Below, piece by piece: positions 34,981 through 43,394 of a stretch of DNA of 64,000 nt (its first letter is position 1; each line of letters begins with the position of its first letter). Below the pieces are notes generated by a model. That model saw nothing but the letters and a program-made list of their open reading frames with translations. It searched no databases and was not told the origin of the DNA. The DNA is from Tropicimonas sp. IMCC34011 (GTDB lineage: Bacteria; Pseudomonadota; Alphaproteobacteria; Rhodobacterales; Rhodobacteraceae). Made by a program: the position numbers and the translations under genes. The DNA is taken from contig NZ_QMEJ01000006.1 in assembly GCF_003390865.1 (NCBI RefSeq), positions 1 to 64,000 on the forward strand, given 5' to 3'.

Positions 34981-37344
34981 TTACTCAGGCAGGGCGTAGG
35001 CGATGAAGGCGTCGCTCACGCCCGTCTCCATGAAGTGGTGCCCACCCGCCATGATCATCACGTATTGCCGTCCGTCCACCTCGTAGGTGATCGGGTTGGC
35101 CTGACCGCCCGCCGGCAGCACATCCTGCCAGAGCGTCTCTCCCGTCTCGATATCGATCGCGCGGAAGAGGTTGTCGGTGGCCGCGCCGATGAAGATCAGG
35201 CCGCTTTCGGTGACGACCGAGCCACCGTTGTTGGGGGTGCCGATCTTCAGCGGCAGGAAGGACGGGATGCCCCAGGGGCCGTTGCGACGGGCGGTTCCGA
35301 TGGGTTCGTCCCAGAGGGTCTCCCCCGTCTCGAGGTCGATCGCCCGGATCCCGCCATAGGGGGGCTTGGTGCAGGGCATCTGGGTCAGCGGAGAGCGCCA
35401 GCCCGCATTCACGTCGATCCCGTAGGGCGCGCCGATCTGCGGATCGCCTGCGCCTTCGGCGCCGGAGCCGCCCTCCTCATCCTGCTCGTAGATCGGACGG
35501 AGGTTGCGCTCCTCGGCCTCTTCGCGGGGGATGAGGCGGTTGTGGTTGGGGATGTTGTTGTAGTTGGCGATGATTACCCCGCGCTCGGGATCGACCGCCA
35601 CGGACCCCCAGTCCGAGCCGCCGTTATAGCCCGGGAACTGGATGAAGTGCCGGTCCGCAGACGGGGGGGTGTAGAACCCGTCGTAATTGGCGCGGTGGAA
35701 TTGGATCCGGCACCAGAGCTGGTCGATCGGGGAAAAGCCCCACATGTCCCGCGCCGTCAGATCATCGTGGCGGAGGGTGTGGTAGGTCGAACTCGGCTGT
35801 ACGTCCGAAATGTAGTCCGGCTCGATGTCGCCCTTCGGCAGGCCGGTAATCTCTTCCACGTCGAAGAGGCTTTCGCCGGTCTCGCGGTCGAGGATGTAGA
35901 TGTCGCCCTGCTTGGAGGGCAGGATCACCGCCGGCACCGTGCCGCCGTCCTGCGGGAAATCGACCAGCGTGACCTGGCTGCCGAGGTCATAGTCCCAGAC
36001 ATCGTTGTAGACCGTCTGGAAGGACCAGGCGACCTCGCCGGTCGTGGCGTCGAGCGCGACGAGGGAGGTGGAGTACTCTTCCTCCGCCTCGGAGCGGTTG
36101 GAGCCGTAGTAGTCGACCGACGAGTTGCCCATCGGCAGGTAGACGAGGCCGAGTTCCTCGTCGGCCGTTGCGGTCGTCCACATGTTGGGCGTGCCGCGGG
36201 TATAGACCTCGCCTTCGGGCGGGCCGTTGCGGTTCTGCTCCTCGGCGCCGAGATCCCAAGCCCAGGCCAGTTCACCGGTCTCGGCATCGAAGCCGCGGAT
36301 CACGCCCGAAGGAGCTTCCTCGGCCTGACCGTCCTTCACCTGGGCGCCGGTGACGATGACGCCGCGCACGATGGCGGGCGGAGCGGTCACGGCATACCAG
36401 CCGGGGACGCGCTCGCCGATATCCTGCCAAAGATCGACGGTGCCGTTCTCACCGAACCCCTCGCAGGGCATGCCGGTCTCGACATCGACCGCGATGAGCT
36501 TGGCATCGAGCGTCGCCTCGATGACGCGGGTGGCGCAGGTGTCCCCCTCGGCGGCGGCCGGATTCGTCCAGAGGGACACGCCGCGGCAGGTGGCGCCGTA
36601 GGGAATGGCCTCGTTCGGCACGCCCGGATCGTAGCGCCAGTTCTCCTCGCCGGTATCGGCCTTGATGGAGATCAGTTCGTTCATCGCGCCACAGATCAGC
36701 AGATCGTCACCGACCTTCAGCGGCGTCGTCTCCGGGGAGTACTTCCCGTCGGCCGTGCCCTCGGGCAGGTCGCCCGAATTGAATACGAAAGCGCGCTCCA
36801 GCTCGCCCACGTTCTCGCGCGTGATCTGGTTCAGCGGGGAATAGCGTTGGGCGTTGGTATCGCCGCCCCAGAACGGCCAGTCAGTGCCGACTTCGCGCTG
36901 CTCCTGGGGCTGGTCCCGGAAGCTTTGGGCGGACTGAGCTTCGTCCTCGCCGGCATCTTCTTCGGTCTCCGCGGCGTCGTCCGGAGCTTCAGCGGGAGCC
37001 ACGTCGAGGGTGGCGGCGGGCGCCGCCTCGTCCGTCTCTTCTTCCGCGAGCGCCTCATCACCGGATTCGGCCCCGGTCGCCGCGTCTTCCTCGGCGGCCT
37101 CGCTGCTTGCCTCGGCCGCGGGCTCGTCCTCGTCCGTCTCGTCGCCGGCGGTGTCGTCCTCGGTCGGGCTCGCGGTCAGCCCTGCGCCCGGCGCCTCGCT
37201 CTCGGCCGCCGTGCCGCTCTCGGTCTCGCCGGGCTGGACGAGAATGCCGTCCGTCTCGCCGGCCTCCTGCGCCATCACCGGCCCGAGCGCGAGGCCCATC
37301 GCGGCAGAGGCGCACAGGGCGGTCCAGAGGGGGGAATGTTTCAT
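34981..37344 (-). CDS. PQQ-dependent dehydrogenase, glucose/quinate/shikimate family, exported catalytic subunit
   Basis: 787 residues. A signal peptide (residues 1-25, LGPVMA cut) is followed by an acidic Glu/Ala/Asp/Thr linker to about residue 145, then the eight-bladed propeller from DWPFWGGDTNAQRYSPL. Repeated W-motif strands (AIDLETGETLW, ALDATTGEVAW) and CGAMNELISIKADTG are typical of membrane glucose dehydrogenase. The enzyme oxidises a sugar or polyol in the periplasm and passes electrons to ubiquinone. Unlike the usual single-chain enzyme it lacks its membrane helices, which are encoded by the gene 43 bases upstream. Ribosome site GAGG lies 8 bases before the start. Confidence 0.93.
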   Translation of the reverse strand: MKHSPLWTALCASAAMGLALGPVMAQEAGETDGILVQPGETESGTAAESEAPGAGLTASPTEDDTAGDETDEDEPAAEASSEAAEEDAATGAESGDEALAEEETDEAAPAATLDVAPAEAPDDAAETEEDAGEDEAQSAQSFRDQPQEQREVGTDWPFWGGDTNAQRYSPLNQITRENVGELERAFVFNSGDLPEGTADGKYSPETTPLKVGDDLLICGAMNELISIKADTGEENWRYDPGVPNEAIPYGATCRGVSLWTNPAAAEGDTCATRVIEATLDAKLIAVDVETGMPCEGFGENGTVDLWQDIGERVPGWYAVTAPPAIVRGVIVTGAQVKDGQAEEAPSGVIRGFDAETGELAWAWDLGAEEQNRNGPPEGEVYTRGTPNMWTTATADEELGLVYLPMGNSSVDYYGSNRSEAEEEYSTSLVALDATTGEVAWSFQTVYNDVWDYDLGSQVTLVDFPQDGGTVPAVILPSKQGDIYILDRETGESLFDVEEITGLPKGDIEPDYISDVQPSSTYHTLRHDDLTARDMWGFSPIDQLWCRIQFHRANYDGFYTPPSADRHFIQFPGYNGGSDWGSVAVDPERGVIIANYNNIPNHNRLIPREEAEERNLRPIYEQDEEGGSGAEGAGDPQIGAPYGIDVNAGWRSPLTQMPCTKPPYGGIRAIDLETGETLWDEPIGTARRNGPWGIPSFLPLKIGTPNNGGSVVTESGLIFIGAATDNLFRAIDIETGETLWQDVLPAGGQANPITYEVDGRQYVMIMAGGHHFMETGVSDAFIAYALPE

Positions 37345-37387
37345 GTGTCTTGCCTCGAATGCGGAAATGTCGGGATCCCCGGTGGGG

Positions 37388-37765
37388 TCAGCGGCGGCGA
37401 TGCCGGAGCACCGGGATCAGCAGAAGAACAAGGATCAGGATCACGGTCGGAGCCACGACGCGGGGAACCTGCGCCCACCAATCGGTGCCGACTTCCCAGT
37501 ACGCCCAGATCAGGGTGCCGACCCACGTCACGAGGTAGACGTAGACGCCGGACATCAATCCCCGCGCGAGGAACCATCCCGTGAGCAGGAGGCCGATGCC
37601 GGCCAGCGCGTAGTACCAGCTGCCCCCGAGCATGGCGAGCCAGACGCCTCCGGCGAACAGGACGATGCCGAGGAGCACGCACAGAACGCCGATGAAGACG
37701 GCCGCCCAATGCGTATGCCGCCGCTCCTCGAAATGCGTGCCCTCGTTGTAAATGCTGTGTGTCAT
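37388..37765 (-). CDS. Separate membrane anchor of the PQQ glucose-type dehydrogenase
   Basis: 125 residues from ATG 37765; an upstream in-frame ATG at 37831 gives an unlikely Arg/Cys-rich extension. Four hydrophobic segments with features of the N-terminal membrane domain of mGDH: LFAGGVWLAMLGGSWYYALA, LIWAYWEVGTDWWAQVPR and a last helix LILVLLLIPVL. In standard mGDH this region is fused to the propeller domain. It probably binds the exported subunit and ubiquinone. Confidence 0.82.
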   Translation of the reverse strand: MTHSIYNEGTHFEERRHTHWAAVFIGVLCVLLGIVLFAGGVWLAMLGGSWYYALAGIGLLLTGWFLARGLMSGVYVYLVTWVGTLIWAYWEVGTDWWAQVPRVVAPTVILILVLLLIPVLRHRRR

Positions 37766-38193
37766 GAAGAGCTCTCTTATCTGGAGGTCCCGCCGCCGCC
37801 AGATACAGGCATCCGGACATCTCGGGATCATAACTGTTCACCAAAACGCGAGTTCCCGGCACCATGGGGTATTGTGCGCGTTTGTCGCAGTTTGGCGTCC
37901 GCTTTCAACGGGAGGGCGAACTCATACGATCCCGCAAATTAGGGGTTGATCGGTTGTATGGGCCCGCCGATACTACGGTTGTGCGACCGAAACGTCGCGT
38001 ATCCGATGAAATCTGCTTGTCACAGGCGACGACGCGTGATTAGCAGAAGTCCGTGCAGCTGACCGGCGGTGGCCGAACGTTGCACGCCATCGCCAGAGAC
38101 TGGGTCGACCCGCCATGAGGGCGGCGACACGCATCCCCGAGGGGCTGCGGCGACAGGACCGAACAACCGCAGACAAGGCGGATTGCAGACCAT
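37766..38193. other. Intergenic region between divergent dehydrogenase and DUF4167 genes
   Basis: 428 bases, less GC-rich than its surroundings around 37820-37980. It must carry promoters for both directions. One candidate for the rightward gene is TTGATC (37946-37951), 17 bases, GATACT (37969-37974), which would leave a long leader of about 210 bases. No structured RNA or small gene could be supported. Confidence 0.5.
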
Positions 38194-39015
38194 ATGAGAT
38201 CATCCAAGTCACGCTCGCGTTCCAAGGGGAACCGTTCGCGCTCGATGGGCAACATCCAGAACCGCGTCTTCGATTCGTCGGGACCGGAAGGAAAAGTCCG
38301 CGGAACGCCGCAGCAGATCATCGACAAGTACAACCAGCTCGCCCGCGATGCGCAGCTCAGCAACGACCGTGTCGCTGCCGAGAACTTCATGCAGCATTCG
38401 GAGCATTACACCCGGCTTCTGAGCGAGGCGCAGCGTGAAATGGACGCGCGCCGGGATCAGAATGACGGCGGGCAGGGCGACAACCGGGATGACCAGAACG
38501 GTCAGAACCGGGACCAGCACGACCAGAATCACGGTCGGGGCGACGGGGGCAATCGCAACGACGGAAACGGTCGGGGCGACGGCAACAATCGGGGCGATGG
38601 GAACGGCCGGGGCGACAACTCCGGCCGCGGCGACGGGAATGACGGGCGGCAGGACCGCAATCAGGACCGCGACCGGCATCAGCCCTCCGAGCGTCAGCCC
38701 GAAGAGGCCCGCGCCGATGCGCAGGCGGACGGCGGCAGCCCCGAGGCGCAGGGCGAGAAGCCCGTGCAGGACAAGCCGGCCCGCAAGCGCAGCCCCAGAC
38801 GCAAGCCGAAGACGGATGCGGATGGCCCCAACGACGTGATCGACATGGGCGAGACTGACGGTGAGGCCGGTGGCCTCGTCGAGACGCCCGAGACCGCGCC
38901 CAAGCCCCGCCGCACCCGTGCCCGCAAGCCGAAGGCCGATGCCTCCGAGAGCGGTGAGACCGGCGGCGACGGCGGCAGTGACGACGGCGGCGAAACCAAA
39001 GCCGCCGCGGGCTGA
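38194..39015 (+). CDS. DUF4167 protein
   Basis: 273 residues. Residues 1 to about 85 form the conserved DUF4167 region of alphaproteobacteria (GNRSRSMGNIQNRVFDSSG, EGKVRGT, AENFMQHSEHY). The rest is disordered: NRGDGNGRGD-type repeats (about 95-155), a Lys/Arg/Pro stretch and acidic tail. The basic RS-rich start suggests nucleic-acid binding, but no function is established. Confidence 0.9.
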   Translation: MRSSKSRSRSKGNRSRSMGNIQNRVFDSSGPEGKVRGTPQQIIDKYNQLARDAQLSNDRVAAENFMQHSEHYTRLLSEAQREMDARRDQNDGGQGDNRDDQNGQNRDQHDQNHGRGDGGNRNDGNGRGDGNNRGDGNGRGDNSGRGDGNDGRQDRNQDRDRHQPSERQPEEARADAQADGGSPEAQGEKPVQDKPARKRSPRRKPKTDADGPNDVIDMGETDGEAGGLVETPETAPKPRRTRARKPKADASESGETGGDGGSDDGGETKAAAG

Positions 39016-39038
39016 GGCCAGCCCTAGGATCCGGCAGG

Positions 39039-39068
39039 GGAGCGGTTCAGCCGCTCTCCGCCTTTTTC
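39039..39068 (+). terminator. Rho-independent terminator of the DUF4167 gene
   Basis: GAGCGG (39040-39045) pairs with CCGCTC (39051-39056) and is followed by TCCGCCTTTTTC. It overlaps the last codons of the convergent holC gene. Confidence 0.55.
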
Positions 39069-39511
39069 TCCCAGCGGCCACTTTCCTCGGACCAGTATTC
39101 GGCCTTTGCCCCGGCGCCCGTCAGCGCTTTCCACTGGCCCCGCGCATGGATGACCGCGGCCTCGTCGTGGCCGTCGAACAGGATGCAGACCCGCTCCATC
39201 GCGGCGATTTCTTCCGTCTCCACCGGCGCTCCGTCCACTGCCATCAACACCGTCGCGCCATTGGGCGCGGGACCGGCTTCCGTCATCAGCAGGATCGGCT
39301 GGTCCGCGTCGTGCTCCCCGCCGGCGAGCCCGTGGGGCAGGAAGCTGTCGTCGCTGTCCGTCCAGAGGCGTTTGTCGAGCGCGGCCATCCGTGCCGGATC
39401 CCGGCCCCGGACCGCGACCTTCCACTGACGTTGCAGCGACCGCTCGAGAAGGCGGGGCAGGGCCACCTCGAGCGGCTGTTGCGTCAGGTGATAGAAGAGC
39501 GCCTGTCCCAT
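39047..39511 (-). CDS. holC: DNA polymerase III subunit chi
   Basis: 154 residues, normal for HolC. The N-terminus ALFYHLTQQPLEVALPRLLE and the later DKRLWTDSDDSFLPHGL and ILFDGHDEAAV are family signatures. The chi subunit links the clamp loader to single-strand-binding protein. It follows pepA by 10 bases, the usual rhodobacterial pair. Confidence 0.95.
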   Translation of the reverse strand: MGQALFYHLTQQPLEVALPRLLERSLQRQWKVAVRGRDPARMAALDKRLWTDSDDSFLPHGLAGGEHDADQPILLMTEAGPAPNGATVLMAVDGAPVETEEIAAMERVCILFDGHDEAAVIHARGQWKALTGAGAKAEYWSEESGRWEKKAESG

Positions 39512-39521
39512 CGGGTCCGCT

Positions 39522-41000
39522 TTACTCCGCCGCCTCGTAGCGGTCGCGCACGAGACGGTCGAGCGACAGGACGCCCCAGCCGGACGCGCCTTTGGGCCCC
39601 GTGGGGAACGGCTCGGCGGGGGAGGCGACGCCGGCGATGTCGAGATGCATCCAGGGCGTTCCGTCCTTGACGAAGCGCTTGAGGAACTCCGCCGCGGTCA
39701 CGGATCCGGCCCAGCGGGTGCCGACGTTCTTCACATCTGCCTTCGCGCTCTTCAGAAGCTTGGCGTAGCGATCGCCGAGGGGCAGGCGCCACGCGCCTTC
39801 GCCCTCGGATCCGGCCGCCTTGAGGAAGGCGCCGGCGAAGTCGTCGTCATTGGAGAAGACGCCGGCATTCTCGTGACCGAGCGCGACGATGACGGCGCCG
39901 GTAAGCGTCGCGAGGTCGATCATCGCGGCAGGGGCAAAACGCTCCTGCGCGTACCACATGACGTCCCCGAGGACGAGCCGGCCCTCGGCATCGGTGTTGA
40001 TCACCTCAACGGTGTCGCCCTTCATCGAGGTCACGATGTCGCCGGGACGCTGGGCCCGGCCGTCCGGCATGTTCTCGACGAGCCCGACGAGACCGACGAC
40101 GTTGGCGCGCGCCTTGCGCAGGGCGATGGTCTTCATCGCCCCGGCCACGGTGCCGGCGCCGCCCATGTCCATCGTCATCTCCTCCATGCCGCCAGCGGGC
40201 TTGAGGGAGATGCCGCCGGTGTCGAACACGACGCCCTTGCCGACAAGCGCCAGCGGCGCCTCGCCCTTCGCGCCGCCGTTCCACGTCATCACGGCGACCT
40301 TGGAGGGGGTCTCGCTGCCACGGCCGACGGCCAGGAGCATTCCCATGCCGAGCTTCTCCAGCTCCGCCTCGTCCAGGATCTCGACTTCGAGGCCGATCTC
40401 CCGCAGGCCCTCGAGGCGCTCGGCGAAGCTTTCGGTCGTCAGGATGTTGGCTGGCAGGTTCACGAGGTCGCGGGTGAAGTAGACCCCTTCTGCGCGGGCG
40501 CGGGCCTCGTCCGCCAGGGCTTCGGCCCCGTCCGTCGAGGCGGCCATGACGGTGATGGTGCGGGGGGCGGGCGCATCCGAGGACTTGCACTCGGTGAAGC
40601 TGTAGGCCCGAAGCAGCGCACCGAGGGCCAGTTCCCCCGGATGCCGCGTCGTCCCGGCGATCAGGAGAAGGTCCTCGCCGTCCGACAGCCCGTCCGCCGC
40701 GGCCGCTCCGATGCGCCGCGCGAGCTCGGGTGTGATCGGTCGGCCCGCCTTCACGACGGTCAGCGACGTGGCCGAGAGGCCGCCCGGATAGCCGAAGGTC
40801 TTCGCATCGCCCGGCGCCATCTTGCCGAACGCCTCGCTCTCGACGAAGCGCGCGAGCGCGCCCCGGCCCGCGGAGGAGACCCGCCGCCCGGCGCGGCCGA
40901 GCTTGCCGTCTTCATGGACGAAGAGCGCAATGCGCCCGCCATGGGAGACGATGGCGTCGAGGTCGATCTCGGTCATGGCAAGGGTGGGAAGGTCGGTCAT
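39522..41000 (-). CDS. pepA: Leucyl aminopeptidase PepA
   Basis: 492 residues from ATG 41000 (MTDLPTLAM); the frame is open far upstream but that part is not PepA-like. Active-site motifs of the M17 family: VGKGVVFDTGGISLKP, MDMGGAG and NTDAEGRLVLGD, which bind two metal ions. Cytoplasmic peptide turnover. Divergent from lptF across 157 bases that must hold both promoters. Confidence 0.96.
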   Translation of the reverse strand: MTDLPTLAMTEIDLDAIVSHGGRIALFVHEDGKLGRAGRRVSSAGRGALARFVESEAFGKMAPGDAKTFGYPGGLSATSLTVVKAGRPITPELARRIGAAAADGLSDGEDLLLIAGTTRHPGELALGALLRAYSFTECKSSDAPAPRTITVMAASTDGAEALADEARARAEGVYFTRDLVNLPANILTTESFAERLEGLREIGLEVEILDEAELEKLGMGMLLAVGRGSETPSKVAVMTWNGGAKGEAPLALVGKGVVFDTGGISLKPAGGMEEMTMDMGGAGTVAGAMKTIALRKARANVVGLVGLVENMPDGRAQRPGDIVTSMKGDTVEVINTDAEGRLVLGDVMWYAQERFAPAAMIDLATLTGAVIVALGHENAGVFSNDDDFAGAFLKAAGSEGEGAWRLPLGDRYAKLLKSAKADVKNVGTRWAGSVTAAEFLKRFVKDGTPWMHLDIAGVASPAEPFPTGPKGASGWGVLSLDRLVRDRYEAAE

Positions 41001-41157
41001 GGCGGCAGCGCCCTTTCTCGAAGACATATGGCGGGCCCGCGGCGCGCCGTCCGCGGCCTCTTGCCCACACCTAGCTCCTGCATACGCCCGAGGCCAGATT
41101 GCCTTTCGCCCCGGCACCCTTTTGCGATAAGCCGGATGGAAAACGCGAGAGGGGCAG

Positions 41158-42303
41158 ATGGGCTTGGGGAGATTCGACAGATATGTCCTGTCGCAGCTCA
41201 TGGTGCTGTGGGGGTTCTTCTCCCTCGTGCTCGTCTCCGTGTACTGGATCAACCGTGCCGTCATCCTGTTCGACCAGCTGATCGCGGACGGCCAGTCCTC
41301 CGGAACCTTCCTGACCTTCACGATCCTGACCCTGCCGAACGTGATCCGGCTCGTCCTGCCGATCTCCGCCTTCGTCGCGGCAGTCTATGTCACCAACCGG
41401 CTGACGACCGAGAGCGAACTCGTCGTGGCGCAGGCGACGGGCCTTTCGCCCGCGCGTATGGCTCGGGCGGTGATGGCGTTCGGCCTTCTCGTGGCGCTCC
41501 TGATGGCGGTCCTCGTCCATGTTCTCGTGCCGGCAAGCCGGACGCAGCTCTCCGAGCGGGAGGACGAGATCGCGGCCAACGTCACGGCACGTCTCCTCAA
41601 GGAGGGACAGTTCCTGCACCCCGCCGACGGGATCACTTTCTACGTCCGGGAGATCACGCCCGAGTCCGAGCTTCGGGACGTGTTCCTGTCCGATGCGCGG
41701 GATGACGGGCAGAGCACGGTTTATCTTGCGGAGCGCGCCTATCTCGCCCGCTCGGCGGAGGATCGGCCGCGCCTCGTCATGTTCGACGGGCAGGCACAGA
41801 CGCTCGACGAAGCAACCGGCCGCCTCCGGGTCACGCGGTTCGAGGATTTCGCCTACGACGTCTCGACCCTGATGGACGGCGGCGGCTCCAGCCGGCGGGA
41901 CGTCCGCGAATATCCCACGACGGCGCTCTTCGCCCCGACAGAGGAGGATCTGGCGGCAGCGCGCAGGGACGTCGCCGATTTCCGCTATGAGGGGCATCTT
42001 CGCATGGTTGCGCCCTTCACGCCCCTGATCGCCGCGCTTCTGGGCTACTCGGCGCTGATGCTGGGAGGGTTCTCCCGCTTCGGCGTCTGGCGCCAGATCG
42101 GCCTCGCCGTGGTCCTGATCGTGCTCTACCAGATCGGCGAGAATGCCGCGGCGGACGTCGCAAGGCGGGACGCCTCCGCCTGGCCCGTGGTCTATGCACC
42201 GCCCGCAGCCGGCTTCGCGGCGGCCGCGATCATGCTGGCGCTCGGCGGGCGCTCGTCGATCTTCCGGCGGCGGCCAAAACGTCCCGGGACGGTGCCGGCA
42301 TGA
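41158..42303 (+). CDS. lptF: LPS export permease LptF
   Basis: 381 residues. The YjgP/YjgQ permease fold: membrane helices at the N-terminus (LSQLMVLWGFFSLVLVSVYW and two more), a periplasmic jellyroll domain (about 130-270) and three C-terminal helices. With LptG and LptB it pulls lipopolysaccharide from the inner membrane into the Lpt bridge. Its stop overlaps the lptG start (ATGA). First gene of lptF-lptG-lptD-surA-pdxA-rsmA. Confidence 0.96.
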   Translation: MGLGRFDRYVLSQLMVLWGFFSLVLVSVYWINRAVILFDQLIADGQSSGTFLTFTILTLPNVIRLVLPISAFVAAVYVTNRLTTESELVVAQATGLSPARMARAVMAFGLLVALLMAVLVHVLVPASRTQLSEREDEIAANVTARLLKEGQFLHPADGITFYVREITPESELRDVFLSDARDDGQSTVYLAERAYLARSAEDRPRLVMFDGQAQTLDEATGRLRVTRFEDFAYDVSTLMDGGGSSRRDVREYPTTALFAPTEEDLAAARRDVADFRYEGHLRMVAPFTPLIAALLGYSALMLGGFSRFGVWRQIGLAVVLIVLYQIGENAAADVARRDASAWPVVYAPPAAGFAAAAIMLALGGRSSIFRRRPKRPGTVPA

Positions 42304-43394
42304 GGCTGCATCTCTATTTCGCGCGCCGGTTCGCGACGACCTTCCTCGGCATCTTCGCCGTCTTCGCGGGCCTTCTGGCCCTGCTGGACACGGTGGAGCA
42401 GATGCGCAGGTTCGAGGGCGATGATATCGGCGTCGGCGGCGCGCTGCGGCTGGCGCTCCTGGCGATGCCGGAATCACTCTACGGGATGCTTCCCCTCGTG
42501 ATGATCCTTGCCACGCTCGCCCTTTTCCTCGGCCTTGCGCGCACGTCCGAACTCGTCGTCATCCGGGCCTCGGGCCGCTCGGCGATGCGGGCGCTGATCG
42601 CCCCGGTGCTGACCGCAATGGTCATCGGCGCGCTCGGCATCACGGTGATGAACCCCATCGTCGCGGCCACGAAACAGCAATACGAGCTTCAGGCGGAGAC
42701 CCTGTCCGGCGACGGCCGGCAGGTCCTCTCCGTCTCCCGGGAGGGGCTGTGGCTCAGGCAGGGCGGGCCGGAGGGGCAGACCGTGATCCGCGCGGCCCGC
42801 GCCAATCTGGACGGCACCGAGCTCTACGGCGTGACCTTTCTCGCCTTCGGCCCGGAGGGGCATCCCGCCACCCGGACCGAGGCGGCTTCCGCACGTCTCG
42901 GTCTCGAGGGCTGGACGCTGACGGACGCCAAGACCTGGCCGCTCGATGCCGCGAACCCTGAACGGGCCGCCGAGCTCGTCGAGGTTCTGGATATACCCTC
43001 GACGCTGACCGGCGATCAGATCCGGGACAGCTTCGGCGACCCCTCCTCGATCCCCATCTGGGAGCTGCCGGCCTTCATCGCCAACCTGAACGATGCCGGC
43101 TTTTCCGCCCGGTCGCACCGCATCTGGTTCCAGACGGAGCTGGCAATGCCGCTGTTCCTGGCGGCGATGGTCCTGATAGGGGCGGGGTTCACGATGCGGC
43201 ATACAAGGTTCGGCCGGACCGGTCTGATGGTTCTTTTCGCGCTGCTTCTCGGCTTCGGTGCCTTCTTCATCCGCAATTTCGCCAACGTGCTGGGGGAGAA
43301 CGGCCAGATCCCCGTCGCACTCGCCGTCTGGGCGCCTCCCTCCGCGGCGGTGCTTCTGGCGCTTGGTCTCATATTCCACATGGAGGACGGGTGA
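42300..43394 (+). CDS. lptG: LPS export permease LptG
   Basis: 364 residues of the same fold as LptF: RLHLYFARRFATTFLGIFAVF starts the first helix, and DTVEQMRRF and ELVVIRASGRS are LptG-like motifs. Partner of LptF in the LptB2FG transporter. Translationally coupled at both ends: it overlaps lptF by 4 bases and meets the lptD start. Confidence 0.96.
   Translation: MRLHLYFARRFATTFLGIFAVFAGLLALLDTVEQMRRFEGDDIGVGGALRLALLAMPESLYGMLPLVMILATLALFLGLARTSELVVIRASGRSAMRALIAPVLTAMVIGALGITVMNPIVAATKQQYELQAETLSGDGRQVLSVSREGLWLRQGGPEGQTVIRAARANLDGTELYGVTFLAFGPEGHPATRTEAASARLGLEGWTLTDAKTWPLDAANPERAAELVEVLDIPSTLTGDQIRDSFGDPSSIPIWELPAFIANLNDAGFSARSHRIWFQTELAMPLFLAAMVLIGAGFTMRHTRFGRTGLMVLFALLLGFGAFFIRNFANVLGENGQIPVALAVWAPPSAAVLLALGLIFHMEDG

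Noticed and set aside
34963-37584. An 873-codon open frame antisense to the PQQ dehydrogenase
   Set aside because: GC-driven shadow; the opposite strand encodes a clear PQQ enzyme with signal peptide.
41001-41321. Longer N-terminus for pepA
   Set aside because: It would cover the lptF promoter and start, and is not PepA-like; ATG 41000 gives the standard 492 residues.
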